From contig JAJEEU010000001.1 in assembly GCA_022820825.1 (NCBI GenBank), positions 1 to 64,000 of the forward strand: DNA of 64,000 bases, written 5' to 3'. This DNA comes from Vicinamibacteria bacterium (GTDB lineage: Bacteria; Acidobacteriota; Vicinamibacteria; Vicinamibacterales; UBA8438). Shown in pieces: positions 47,127 through 56,059 of this stretch (positions within the stretch are counted from its first letter, which is position 1; every line of letters starts with the position of its first letter). The notes below the pieces were generated by a model, which saw only the letters and a list, made by a program, of their open reading frames with translations, was not told the origin of the DNA and ran no database searches. The translations under genes and the position numbers were made by a program.

Positions 47127-48401
47127 GTGAACGTGCAGCTTGCCTACGGCCGCGGGCGGCTCGCGGTCGACTTTCCCGACGGCCGCACGACAGTCCTGGA
47201 ACCGGCTTACGTGCGGGGCCTGCGGGACGAGGCAACCGCCATCCGCGAGGCGCTGCGGGCGCCGCTCGGCGCGCCGCCGCTGGCGTCGCTCGTCCGCCCG
47301 GAGCAGACCGTCGCCATATCGGTCTGCGACATCACCCGGCCCATGCCCAGCCGCACGCTGCTGCCCGTGCTGCTCGGTGATCTCGCGCACGTGCCCGACG
47401 AGCGGATCGTCATCCTGATCGCCACCGGGACGCACCGTCCCAACGACCGCGCGGAACTGGTCGAGATGCTCGGCGAGGAGATCGTCGGCCGCTACCGCGT
47501 GGTCAACCACAGCGCGTTCGACGACGACGGCCTGACGTACCTGGGCGACGTGGAGCCGCGCGTACCGGTATGGCTGAACCGGCTGTGGGTGGAGGCCGAC
47601 TTCCGGATCACCACCGGCTTCGTCGAACCGCACTTCTTCGCCGGCTTCAGCGGCGGCCCGAAGCTGGTCGCACCCGGCCTGGCCGGATTCAGGACGACGA
47701 TGCGCCTGCACGACGCGGAGATGATCGCGAGCCCGAACGCGCGCTGGGGCGTCACCGAAGGCAACCCGATCCACGACGCCATCCGGCGCATCGCCGCGCA
47801 CGTGGGCGTCCACTTCAGCGTCGACGTCGCCATCAACCGCGACCGGCAGATCACCAGCGTGGCGGCCGGCGAGCTGTTCGCGGTCCATGCGGCCATGGCG
47901 GAGCGGGTGAAGCGCAGCGCCATGCAGCCGTTCGACGCGCCGTTCGACGTGGTCGTGACCACCAACAGCGGTTATCCGCTGGACCAGAACCTGTATCAGG
48001 CCGTCAAGGGGCTGTCGGCCGCGGCGCAGGTGGTCAAGCCGGGCGGCGCCATAGTCTGCGCGGCGGAGTGCGCCGACGGGCTGCCGGACCACGGCGAATA
48101 CGGCGCCATACTGAGCGCGCGCAACTCGCCGGACGCGCTGCTGGAGATGATCTGCGCGCCGGGCCACAACCGCCACGACCAGTGGGAAGTGCAGGTCCAG
48201 GCGCAGATTCAGCAACGCGCCGCCGTGTTCCTGAAGGCGGACGGCCTGTCGCCGGACGCCGTGCGCGCCGCGCACCTGACCCCGATCGACGACGTCGGCG
48301 CGACTACGCGCGAGCAGCTCGACCGCTGCGGACCGGCGGCGCGTCTCTGCGTCCTGCCCGAGGGCCCCCAGACCATCCCGTACCTGACCGCGGCGGCGTA
48401 A
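47127..48401 (+). CDS. LarA-like (lactate racemase family) protein
   Basis: A 424-residue member of the nickel-dependent racemase family (DUF2088). Motifs are [48 protein letters not shown] with the lysine that binds the pincer cofactor in LarA, and [18 protein letters not shown]. Family members racemise or epimerise 2-hydroxyacids; activity needs a nickel-pincer cofactor made by LarB, C and E, which are not in the window. It starts at a GTG 7 bp after the UGSC gene. Confidence 0.87.
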   Translation: MNVQLAYGRGRLAVDFPDGRTTVLEPAYVRGLRDEATAIREALRAPLGAPPLASLVRPEQTVAISVCDITRPMPSRTLLPVLLGDLAHVPDERIVILIATGTHRPNDRAELVEMLGEEIVGRYRVVNHSAFDDDGLTYLGDVEPRVPVWLNRLWVEADFRITTGFVEPHFFAGFSGGPKLVAPGLAGFRTTMRLHDAEMIASPNARWGVTEGNPIHDAIRRIAAHVGVHFSVDVAINRDRQITSVAAGELFAVHAAMAERVKRSAMQPFDAPFDVVVTTNSGYPLDQNLYQAVKGLSAAAQVVKPGGAIVCAAECADGLPDHGEYGAILSARNSPDALLEMICAPGHNRHDQWEVQVQAQIQQRAAVFLKADGLSPDAVRAAHLTPIDDVGATTREQLDRCGPAARLCVLPEGPQTIPYLTAAA

Positions 48402-48405
48402 CTGC

Positions 48406-49632
48406 ATGGAATTCACGTTCAGCCCGCGCGTCGAGACGCTCCGGCGGCAGTTGCGGGAGTTCATGGACGAGGTCGTCTATCCGCACGAGCGGACGTACGC
48501 GGAGCAGCACGCGGCCCAGCCGAACCGCTGGCAGACGCCGCCGATCATGGACGAGATGAAGCGCCGGGCCCGTGAGGCCGGCCTCTGGAACCTGTTCCTG
48601 CCCGAGAGCGAAGAAGGCGGCGGCCTGACGAACCTGGAGTACGCCCCGCTGTGCGAGATCATGGGACGCTCGCCGATCGCGCCGGAGGTGTTCAACTGCG
48701 CCCCGCCCGACACCGGGAACATGGAAGTGCTGGAGCGCTACGGCACCGAGGCGCAGCGCGCCCGCTGGCTGGCGCCGCTGCTGGATGGCGCCATCCGCTC
48801 GGCCTACGCCATGACCGAGCCGGACGTGGCGTCGTCGGATGCCACCAACATCCGCTGCCGCATCGAGCGGGACGGCGACGAGTACGTCGTCAACGGCCGC
48901 AAGTGGTGGATCACCGGCGCCGGCAACAGCCGCTGCGAGATCTTCATCCTGATGGGCCGCACCGATCCCTCCGCCGAGCGGCACCGGCAGCAGTCGATGA
49001 TCCTCGTTCCGCGGAATACGCCGGGCGTGACGCTGGTCCGTCCGCTGTCCGCCTTCGGTTACGACGACGCGCCGTTCGGGCACTGGGAGATCGGCTTCGA
49101 AGACGTCCGCGTGCCGCGCGAGAACATCCTGCTCGGCGAGGGGCGAGGCTTCGAGATCGCCCAGGGGCGCCTGGGCCCCGGACGCATCCACCACTGCATG
49201 CGCGTCATCGGCCTCGCGGAGCGCTCCCTGGAGGCGCTGTGCGCGCGGGCGCAGGCGCGGGTGGCGTTCGGCAAGCCGCTCGCGGAACAGGGCGTCGTCA
49301 TGGAAGCGGTGGCGAGCTCGCGCATGGAGATCGAGCAGGCGCGGCTGCTGACCCTCAAGGCGGCCCACATGATGGACACGGTCGGGAACAAGACCGCGCG
49401 CGCGGAGATCGCGATGATCAAGGCGGTGGCGCCGTCGATGGCCCAGCGCGTCATCGACCGCGCGATCCAACTGCACGGCGGCGCCGGGGTATCCGAGGAT
49501 TTCGGGCTCGCCCGGGCCTGGGCCCACAGCCGCACGCTGCGCATACTCGACGGCCCGGACGAGGTGCACCGCCGCACCGTCGCCCGGGTCGAGCTGCGGA
49601 AGCAGCACGACGGGACTCCGTCTCACTCGTAA
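48406..49632 (+). CDS. Acyl-CoA dehydrogenase
   Basis: A 408-residue flavoprotein that introduces a double bond into acyl-Co[17 protein letters not shown] and [20 protein letters not shown] are the FAD and substrate-binding motifs, and the C-terminal domain includes [24 protein letters not shown] and [20 protein letters not shown]. The length and sequence are close to ACAD10/11-type dehydrogenases. It starts 4 bp after the LarA-like gene. A phosphotransferase of the ACAD10-associated type lies nearby. Confidence 0.94.
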   Translation: MEFTFSPRVETLRRQLREFMDEVVYPHERTYAEQHAAQPNRWQTPPIMDEMKRRAREAGLWNLFLPESEEGGGLTNLEYAPLCEIMGRSPIAPEVFNCAPPDTGNMEVLERYGTEAQRARWLAPLLDGAIRSAYAMTEPDVASSDATNIRCRIERDGDEYVVNGRKWWITGAGNSRCEIFILMGRTDPSAERHRQQSMILVPRNTPGVTLVRPLSAFGYDDAPFGHWEIGFEDVRVPRENILLGEGRGFEIAQGRLGPGRIHHCMRVIGLAERSLEALCARAQARVAFGKPLAEQGVVMEAVASSRMEIEQARLLTLKAAHMMDTVGNKTARAEIAMIKAVAPSMAQRVIDRAIQLHGGAGVSEDFGLARAWAHSRTLRILDGPDEVHRRTVARVELRKQHDGTPSHS

Positions 49633-50081
49633 ACCAGGGTTACGAACTCCGCCACGCAGGCCGGCTTCTCCGCACCTTCGGCCGTGACGACGCACGCGCT
49701 GGTCAGGCGCAGCGCGTCCGGCGCCACCCGCTCCGCGGCCACGAGCGTCTCGGTGCCGCGCACGCGCTCCCCTACCGCCACCGGGCTGATGAACCGCACG
49801 CGGTTGAGGCCGTAGTTGATCGTGCGCGTCACGCCGCGCAGGTCCAGGATCTCGTTGCGGAACCGGACGACGAGCGACAGGGTCAGGAACCCCTGCACGA
49901 TCGGCCTGCCGCCCGGCAGCTCCCGTGCGGCGCGCTCGGCGTCGAGGTGGATCCACTGGTGATCGCCGGTCACGTCGGAGAACCCGCTGACCATCTCCTG
50001 GGTGATCAGCACCCAGCCGCTCGTGCCGAGCTCGGTTCCGACAAGCTGCTCCAGGGCGTGCAGACCGTGGACTGTTCGCAT
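49623..50081 (-). CDS. MaoC-like (R)-specific enoyl-CoA hydratase
   Basis: A 152-residue hot-dog-fold protein. The motif [18 protein letters not shown] contains the catalytic aspartate and histidine of (R)-specific hydratases, followed by [12 protein letters not shown]. Start at the ATG at 50081. It is convergent with the dehydrogenase gene (10-bp overlap) and divergent from the phosphotransferase gene; it belongs to the same CoA-ester catabolism by context. Confidence 0.9.
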   Translation of the reverse strand: MRTVHGLHALEQLVGTELGTSGWVLITQEMVSGFSDVTGDHQWIHLDAERAARELPGGRPIVQGFLTLSLVVRFRNEILDLRGVTRTINYGLNRVRFISPVAVGERVRGTETLVAAERVAPDALRLTSACVVTAEGAEKPACVAEFVTLVYE

Positions 50082-50152
50082 GTGGCGTCCTCGCGGGAAT
50101 GCGTCCGGCGGCACCGGGCGGCGCCCGTTGGCGGCGCCTATTATATGAGCCT

Positions 50153-51208
50153 GTGCGCCCGCCCCGAGCATCCGAGCTGATCGACGTCCGGCCCGACGAA
50201 CAACTCGACGCGGCGCGCATCGCGCCGTGGCTCGACGCGCACCTGCCCGGCGCCGGCGGGCCGCTGGAGATCGTCGGACAGTTCGGCGGCGGCTATGCCA
50301 ACCTCACCTACCTGCTGCGCCGCGGCGGGCGCGAGTACGTGCTGCGGCGGCCGCCGATGGGCCCGGTGGCGCCGACGGCCCACGACATGCAGCGGGAGCA
50401 CCGCGTGCTGTCGCGGCTGGGCGCCGCATACCCGCTCGCGCCGCGCAGCTACGCGCTGTGCACGGACCCCGCCGTGCTCGGCGTCGACTTCCACGTGCTG
50501 GAACGCCGCCATGGTTTCGTCGTCCGCCAGCAGCTCCCGCCCGACGTCGCGGGCGACCCGCCCACCTCGCGGCGCCTGGGCGAGGCGCTGGCGGACGCGC
50601 TTGCCGCCCTGCACCGCGTGGACCCGCGGGCGGTCGGGCTCGGCGACCTCGGCCGGCCGGAAGGCTACGTCGAGCGGCAGCTTGCCGGCTGGACCCGGCG
50701 CTGGGCGGCGACCGGCCGCGCGCTGCCGGGCGTGGACCGGCTCGCGTCCTGGCTGCGCGACCACCGGCCGCCGCAACAGGCGGCGACGCTGCTGCACAAC
50801 GATTTCCAGATCGAGAACATCCTGCTCGACGCCGCGGATCCCGCGACGATAGTGGCGGTGCTCGACTGGGACATGTGCACGCGGGGCGATCCGCTGATGG
50901 ACCTGGGCTATCTGCTCAACTGCTGGACCGACCCGAGCGACGATCCGGCGTGGCGCGGCGTCAGCCCCAGCCCCGGCTGGGCGCCCGGACTTCCGTCGCG
51001 CGCCGCGCTGGTGGAGCGCTATGCCCGCGCCACCGGCTTCGACGTCGAGCACGCGCGCTGGTATCACGTGTTCGGCGCCTTCAAGCTCGCCGTCGTGCTG
51101 GAGCAGATCCACGTCCGGTTCCAGCGCGGTCAGACGCACGACGCGCGCTTCGGCGCCTTGGGCGCCCGCGTGGAGGGGTTGGCCGCGAAGGGACTGGCGC
51201 TGATATAG
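50153..51208 (+). CDS. Aminoglycoside phosphotransferase-family kinase (ACAD10-type)
   Basis: A protein of about 351 residues with an APH/choline kinase-like fold. LLHNDFQIENILL contains the catalytic aspartate and asparagine, and VLDWDMCTRGDPLMDLG is the metal-binding DxD region. Homologues of this group are fused or linked to acyl-CoA dehydrogenases (ACAD10/11), where they phosphorylate 4-hydroxyacyl-CoA; the acyl-CoA dehydrogenase at 48406 fits this. The GTG at 50153 is the preferred start. Confidence 0.87.
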   Translation: MRPPRASELIDVRPDEQLDAARIAPWLDAHLPGAGGPLEIVGQFGGGYANLTYLLRRGGREYVLRRPPMGPVAPTAHDMQREHRVLSRLGAAYPLAPRSYALCTDPAVLGVDFHVLERRHGFVVRQQLPPDVAGDPPTSRRLGEALADALAALHRVDPRAVGLGDLGRPEGYVERQLAGWTRRWAATGRALPGVDRLASWLRDHRPPQQAATLLHNDFQIENILLDAADPATIVAVLDWDMCTRGDPLMDLGYLLNCWTDPSDDPAWRGVSPSPGWAPGLPSRAALVERYARATGFDVEHARWYHVFGAFKLAVVLEQIHVRFQRGQTHDARFGALGARVEGLAAKGLALI

Positions 51209-51225
51209 GAACCGGTGGCGCGCCG

Positions 51226-51567
51226 TCAGAACGGCTTGAGCACCGCCATGCCGACCGCCAGCAGCACCGCCACCACGACGATGATAGTCAGCGGCCGCGC
51301 CTGCTGCGGGCGGCGGAACGCGATGCCGGCGACGGCCGCCAGCGCCAGCCAGGCCGCCAGCTTGACGAACACCCACCCCGGGAAGCCGAAGCGGCCGATG
51401 GCAAGCATGCCGAACCCGCTCACCAATGCGGCGAGCGCGGCCACGCCGGACCAGATGAGGATGGTGCGCCGCCGCTCGGGAAGCGGATTGGCCAGCGCGG
51501 CGAACGCGACCCCGGCCAGGATGATGGCCGAGAACAGATGCAGCACCTGATAGAACTGAAACGACAT
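51226..51567 (-). CDS. Small four-helix membrane protein (SirB2/DUF-like)
   Basis: A 113-residue protein with four predicted helices (FYQVLHLFSAIILAGVAFAA, ILIWSGVAALAALVSGFGM, WVFVKLAAWLALAAVAGIA, LTIIVVVAVLLAVGMAVL). The histidine in the first helix and the general layout recall SirB2/CopD-like membrane proteins, some of which bind haem. No firm assignment. It follows the secreted protein gene at 52356 by 18 bp. Confidence 0.7.
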   Translation of the reverse strand: MSFQFYQVLHLFSAIILAGVAFAALANPLPERRRTILIWSGVAALAALVSGFGMLAIGRFGFPGWVFVKLAAWLALAAVAGIAFRRPQQARPLTIIVVVAVLLAVGMAVLKPF

Positions 51568-51585
51568 GCGGCGATCTCCGAACGG

Positions 51586-52356
51586 TCAGCGCGTGCTGGC
51601 CGGAATGGCGGAATAGCTCAACTCGGCGTCGTAGCGCAGCACCGTCCGCTCGATGGACAGGAGCACGCCGGCGAGGCGCGCGGTCAGGGCGCCGGCTTCC
51701 TCGCCGAAGGCGCGCGCCACGAGCGAGGGCTGCTCGAGCTGCGCGAAGCTGGAGTAGTTCTCGACGATCAGCCAGGCTGCCGGACCCGGCCCGAAGACGC
51801 GCTCGTACACGCCGAAGACGAGGTTCGCATCGCTGAACTTCGGCAGGCTGGAGCGCAGGAAGTCCTCCCAGTCGGACGTGCGGCCGGGCGCCACCTGCAA
51901 TGTCGTGACGCGCGCGAGCGAAAGGCCGCCCACGTCGTCCGCCTCGACGCTCATGTCCGGCCGGTAGCGCATGGCGTAGCGCTTCCGCGATACGGTCATC
52001 CGCCGCAGCCGGTCGACCAGCCGCAGCCGCCGGTCGGGCTGCAGCACGCGCGCCAGGGGACCGCCGGTATCGTATTGCGCCAGGCTGCTCATCGGCGTCA
52101 CGAGCTGCAGCTCGTAGCTGTTGCCGAACTCGGCGACCCGCCATACCGAGCGCCACGGCACGCCGGCGCGCTGGAGCGTGGGGTTCACCTCCTCCAACTG
52201 CAGCTCGACGTAGTCCTCGACGCGGTTGGGCACGACGTTCACGATGTCGACCTGCATCCATTCGACTTCCTGCGCGTGGGCCGCCGGCAGCGGCGCCAGG
52301 CACAGCAGAATCAGCAGGCAACAGCCGGTCTGTACGGTGACGTTCACGGCCCTCAT
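51586..52356 (-). CDS. Secreted protein of unknown function
   Basis: A 256-residue protein with a signal peptide (CCLLILLCLAPLPAAHAQ). The mature part appears to have two similar halves, each opening with a strand pattern (WMQVDIVNVVPNRVEDYVE and RVTTLQVAPGRTSDWEDFL), which suggests tandem dimeric alpha-beta barrel-like domains as in NIPSNAP or monooxygenase-like folds. A good GGAGGG lies before the ATG. No enzyme motif is recognised. Confidence 0.7.
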   Translation of the reverse strand: MRAVNVTVQTGCCLLILLCLAPLPAAHAQEVEWMQVDIVNVVPNRVEDYVELQLEEVNPTLQRAGVPWRSVWRVAEFGNSYELQLVTPMSSLAQYDTGGPLARVLQPDRRLRLVDRLRRMTVSRKRYAMRYRPDMSVEADDVGGLSLARVTTLQVAPGRTSDWEDFLRSSLPKFSDANLVFGVYERVFGPGPAAWLIVENYSSFAQLEQPSLVARAFGEEAGALTARLAGVLLSIERTVLRYDAELSYSAIPASTR

Positions 52357-52527
52357 GGTGTTCCCTCCTGATATCCCGAGCACGCCGTCTGCCATTACTC
52401 TAGCAGGCTGCCAGGCGGAGCGGCGGGTGCGCTTGCCACCGCCGGCTGATTCTGACATAGAATGCCGCAACCCGCCGGTAACGGTTGAACAGCCAGGGGA
52501 CAGTGAACATCGACGCGGCTGTCCCAG

Positions 52528-52611
52528 GCCGCGCACGGCGCGGCCCGGCGGCAGCGGCGCGGGGCGACGGGGTCCCCGCTAGCAGCCGCCGGGGGTTTGG
52601 GGCGTAGCCCC
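52528..52611 (+). repeat. Structured dispersed repeat, copy 4 (leader of the YciI gene)
   Basis: Hairpin 1 GCCGCGC-ACG-GCGCGGC (52528-52544), outer stem CCCGGCGGC (52544-52552) with GCCGCCGGG (52585-52593), inner stem GCGGGG/CCCCGC, terminal hairpin GGGGC-GTA-GCCCC (52599-52611). Compared with copy 3 the outer stem changed AAG to GGC and CTT to GCC together. It ends 24 bp before the next ATG. Confidence 0.85.
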
Positions 52612-52635
52612 ATCTAACTAAGAAGGCGGAAAACA

Positions 52636-52929
52636 ATGCCCTGGTTCGCCCTGATCGCCCGCGACCGTCCTGACGGTCTCGAGCACCGCAAGCTGCACCG
52701 CCCCGCACACCTGGAGCACATGGCGCGGCTGGACGCCGCCGGCCGGCTGCGCTACGGCGGCCCGCTGCTGAGCGAGGGCGGGGAAATGAAGGGCAGCCTC
52801 ATCGTGCTGGAGGCGGACGACCTCGACGCGGCCAGGCAGGCCTACGCCGAGGACCCCTACATCGTGCACGCCGTGTTCGATTCCTACGACATCGTCGAGA
52901 CCAGACCGATCTTCCCCCGCGGCAACTGA
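52636..52929 (+). CDS. YciI-family protein
   Basis: A 97-residue ferredoxin-like protein. WFALIARDRPDGLEHRKLHRPAHLEHM and GGPLLSEGGEMKGSLIVLEA with PYIVHAVFDSYDI are typical of YciI proteins, small dimeric enzymes of mostly unknown function; the histidine and aspartate in the centre form the presumed active site. It starts 24 bp after a structured repeat and is followed 2 bp later by the CoA ligase gene. Confidence 0.9.
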   Translation: MPWFALIARDRPDGLEHRKLHRPAHLEHMARLDAAGRLRYGGPLLSEGGEMKGSLIVLEADDLDAARQAYAEDPYIVHAVFDSYDIVETRPIFPRGN

Positions 52930-52931
52930 CG

Positions 52932-54503
52932 ATGCTGCTTTACCGCAGCCCGTTTCCCGACGTTGATATTCCCGAAGTCCCGCTCCCCGATTACGTCTTC
53001 GAGCACGTGGACCGCTGGCCCGACAAGGCGGCGCTGATCGACGGGCCGTCGGGGCGCACGCTAACTTACGCGCAGTTGCACGGCGCCGCGCGCGCCACCG
53101 CCGCCGGGCTCGCGGCGCGCGGATTCGGCAAGGGCGACGTCTTCGCCATCTACAGCCCCAACCTGCCGGAGTACGCCGTCGCCTTCTTCGGCACGGCCAT
53201 CGCCGGCGGTACAGTCACCACGATCAACCCGCTGTACACCCCAGGGGAGCTCAACCGCCAACTGCGCGACGCCGGGGCCCTGTTCCTGGTGACGATTCCG
53301 CAGTTCGTCGACAAGGCGCGCGAGGCGCTCGACGGAACGGGCGTCCGGGAGCTGTTCGTGTTCGGCGAGGCCGAGGGGGCCACGCCGTTCGCCGCGCTGC
53401 CGTCGGCGGGGCCGCCGCCCGCGGTGACCATCGACTCCCGCGAGGACATCGTGGCGCTGCCCTATTCGAGCGGCACGACCGGCATGCCCAAGGGCGTGAT
53501 GCTGACCCACCGCAACCTGGTGGCCAACGTGGTGCAGACCGACGCCGTGGAGCGGCTGACGCCGCGCGAGACCATGGTCGGCATCCTGCCCTTCTACCAC
53601 ATCTACGGCATGGTGGTGCTCATGAGCGGCGCGCTCCGCGTCGGCGCCACGGTCGTCACCATGCCGCGCTTCGATTTCGAGCAGTTCCTCGGCCTGGTGC
53701 AGCAGCACCGGGTGACCATGAGCTACATCGTGCCCCCCATCGTGCTGGCGCTGGCCAAGCATCCGGCAGTGGACAGCTACGACCTGTCCTCGCTGACCGA
53801 CCTGCTGTCGGGAGCGGCGCCGCTGCCGGAGCCGGTATCGAAGGCGTGCGGCGCCCGCATCGGCGTGGCGGTGCGCCAGGGCTACGGCCTGACCGAGACC
53901 AGCCCGGTGACGCACTTCACCCCCCGCGACGGCGTCAACAAGCCGACCTCGGTCGGCCCCGCAGCGCCGGGCACGGCCTTCCGGGTGGTGGATGTCGCCA
54001 CGGGCGAGGATGCGCCGACAGGCGGCCTCGGCGAGGTCTGGGTGCGCGGCCCGCAGGTGATGAAGGGATATCTGAACAACCCCGACGCCACCCGCGCGAT
54101 GATCGACGAGGATGGCTGGCTGCACACCGGCGACATCGGCCGCGCGGACGAGGACGGCTACCTGTACGTCGTCGACCGCGTGAAGGAGCTGATCAAGTAC
54201 AAGGGCTTCCAGGTGGCGCCGGCCGAGCTCGAAGCGGTGGTGCAGTCGCACCCCGCGGTAGCCGATGCGGCCGTCATTCCAAGCCCGGACATCGAGGCGG
54301 GCGAGGTTCCGAAGGCCTTCGTCGTGCTCAAGCCGGGCTCGGCCGTGACCGCGGACGAGATCATGGCCCACGTCGCCGGGCGCGTGTCGCCGCAGAAGAA
54401 GGTGCGCCGCGTCGAGTTCATCGACGCGATTCCGAAGGTGCCGTCCGGCAAGATCCTGCGCCGCGCCCTCGTCGAGCGCGAGCGGGCGGCGCGCGGCGAC
54501 TGA
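52932..54503 (+). CDS. AMP-dependent acyl-CoA ligase (4-coumarate:CoA ligase-like)
   Basis: A 523-residue adenylate-forming enzyme. The AMP-binding motif is LPYSSGTTGMPKGVMLTHRN; YGLTETSPVTH, GWLHTGDIGRADEDGYLYVVDR and the C-terminal lysine motif PKVPSGKILRR are all present. It resembles the 4CL/plant-type group that activates aromatic or medium-chain acids with ATP and CoA. The acid is not predictable from sequence. Cotranscribed with the YciI gene. Confidence 0.93.
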   Translation: MLLYRSPFPDVDIPEVPLPDYVFEHVDRWPDKAALIDGPSGRTLTYAQLHGAARATAAGLAARGFGKGDVFAIYSPNLPEYAVAFFGTAIAGGTVTTINPLYTPGELNRQLRDAGALFLVTIPQFVDKAREALDGTGVRELFVFGEAEGATPFAALPSAGPPPAVTIDSREDIVALPYSSGTTGMPKGVMLTHRNLVANVVQTDAVERLTPRETMVGILPFYHIYGMVVLMSGALRVGATVVTMPRFDFEQFLGLVQQHRVTMSYIVPPIVLALAKHPAVDSYDLSSLTDLLSGAAPLPEPVSKACGARIGVAVRQGYGLTETSPVTHFTPRDGVNKPTSVGPAAPGTAFRVVDVATGEDAPTGGLGEVWVRGPQVMKGYLNNPDATRAMIDEDGWLHTGDIGRADEDGYLYVVDRVKELIKYKGFQVAPAELEAVVQSHPAVADAAVIPSPDIEAGEVPKAFVVLKPGSAVTADEIMAHVAGRVSPQKKVRRVEFIDAIPKVPSGKILRRALVERERAARGD

Positions 54504-54523
54504 GCGCGCAGCGGGTGTTGACG

Positions 54524-55498
54524 ATGCGTCCGGTAGGCACCTCCCCGCGCTGCCGCCTGCTGCTGCCGGTCGCGCTCTCGCTGCTGCTCGCAGCCGGCGG
54601 CGCGGCGGCGCAGCCCGGAACGCCCGAGCTCGCGTCGACCGTGGACGTCCCGGCGGACGTGGTCGCGCTGGCGGGCGCCTACGCCTACGCCGCGTCAGGG
54701 GACACGTTGCGCATCGTCGATCTGGCGGATCCGTCCCGGCCGGCGGTCCGCGGCGCCCTCGCCGCGCCCGGACGCATCTGGAGCGCCCACGCCAGCGGCG
54801 ACACGGTGTACCTGGCTGGCGGGCTCGACGGCCTCCACATCGTCGACGTCGCCGACCCGGACGCGCCCACGTTGGCGGCTACGCACCAGACCGCCGGCCA
54901 GGCACTGGGCGTCACGACCTCGGGCGGATCCGCGCTGGTGATCAATTTGATGACCGGCCTGGAGGTCGTGGACGTGACCGACAGCGCGGCGCCCGCGCTG
55001 ATCCATACCGAGGAGACGTTCGGCTACCAGTGGGGCATCGGCGGCGGCGGCGCACTGGTCATGGTTGCCGACCAGCCGGAAGGCGTGCACCTCTTCGACG
55101 TCAGCGCGCCGGCGACACCGGTGCTGCAGGGCGTCTATGCCGCCGCGCAACCGGTGCGGGCGGTAACCGCCGGCGACGACGGCCGCGCCTACGTGGTCCT
55201 GGCCGGCAGCGGCATGATCGAGATACTCGACATCACGGACCCGTCGAACCCCCGCCTCGCGGGATCGCACCGGCCATCCCGGCCCGGCGGCCGCACGCAG
55301 CGCGTGGCCGTGCGCGCGGGCGCCATGGCGGTGCCGGTCGCCGAGGACGGCCTCGAATGGGTGGACGTCTCGGACCCGGCCGCGCCCGCGCTCACGGCAA
55401 CCCTCGACACCCCCGGCAACGCCCGGGACGCGACCATCGCCGGCGACATCCTCGCCGTAGCCGACGGCGCCGCGCTGCTCATCTACCGCATCCGCTGA
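54524..55498 (+). CDS. Secreted LVIVD-repeat beta-propeller protein
   Basis: A 324-residue protein with a signal peptide (LLLPVALSLLLAAGGAAA). Repeats such as TLRIVDLADPSRPAVRG, GLHIVDVADPDAPTLAA, GLEVVDVTDSAAPAL and MIEILDITDPSNPRLAG are LVIVD units of a surface or periplasmic propeller. It follows the CoA ligase gene by 20 bp. Function unknown; the family is common in Acidobacteriota and relatives. ATG at 54524 preferred over a GTG nine bases upstream. Confidence 0.85.
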   Translation: MRPVGTSPRCRLLLPVALSLLLAAGGAAAQPGTPELASTVDVPADVVALAGAYAYAASGDTLRIVDLADPSRPAVRGALAAPGRIWSAHASGDTVYLAGGLDGLHIVDVADPDAPTLAATHQTAGQALGVTTSGGSALVINLMTGLEVVDVTDSAAPALIHTEETFGYQWGIGGGGALVMVADQPEGVHLFDVSAPATPVLQGVYAAAQPVRAVTAGDDGRAYVVLAGSGMIEILDITDPSNPRLAGSHRPSRPGGRTQRVAVRAGAMAVPVAEDGLEWVDVSDPAAPALTATLDTPGNARDATIAGDILAVADGAALLIYRIR

Positions 55499-55543
55499 CC
55501 GCCCGGTCCCGCACGCGACCCGGCAGGCAACGCGGCCCGACCG

Positions 55544-56017
55544 CTACTGCTCGACGAGCGGCAGGAACAGCGAGATGCGGTCCTCGCTGCCGATGGCGCG
55601 CGATATATGGCCCTGACCGGTCGTGTCCTCGGCCAGCAGGATGTGCCCCGGGTGCAGGCGGATACGCGTGCCGTCGCCGATCTCCACCTCGCTCTCCCCC
55701 GCCAGCGTGATGACGTACTGGCGGCGCGGCGCGGTGTGCCAGTCGATGTAGTAGGCCGGCGAGTTGCGCCGGAACTGCACGCTCGTCACCGGCACCGCCT
55801 CCGACAGCTCGGTCGTCGGCCGGTTGCCCGGACTCAACGGCACCTCCAGCTCCTCGGCGTGCGTCTTCCCGTCGTCGCCGGTATAGATCCGCGTGACCTT
55901 GATCGGCGTGCGTTCCTGCGCCCCGACGGTTTCGGGTCCGAGCCAGCGCATGCCGCCGACGACCAGCAGCGTCGGTATCCATCCCAGTGCGAGCAGGCCG
56001 TATGCCCATCTCTTCAT
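55544..56017 (-). CDS. Membrane-anchored or exported cupin-domain protein
   Basis: A 157-residue protein with an N-terminal hydrophobic segment (YGLLALGWIPTLLVVGGM) and a cupin-like core: DWHTAPRRQYVITLAGESEVEIGDG and LHPGHILLAEDTTGQGH. Metal ligands are partly present (His in DWHT, His in GQGH). It lies 42 bp downstream of the TonB receptor gene on the same strand, so cotranscription is possible. Confidence 0.8.
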   Translation of the reverse strand: MKRWAYGLLALGWIPTLLVVGGMRWLGPETVGAQERTPIKVTRIYTGDDGKTHAEELEVPLSPGNRPTTELSEAVPVTSVQFRRNSPAYYIDWHTAPRRQYVITLAGESEVEIGDGTRIRLHPGHILLAEDTTGQGHISRAIGSEDRISLFLPLVEQ

Positions 56018-56059
56018 CGCCGTCCCCCCTGTGTTAGCGCTCCGCAGACCCCGCCATGA

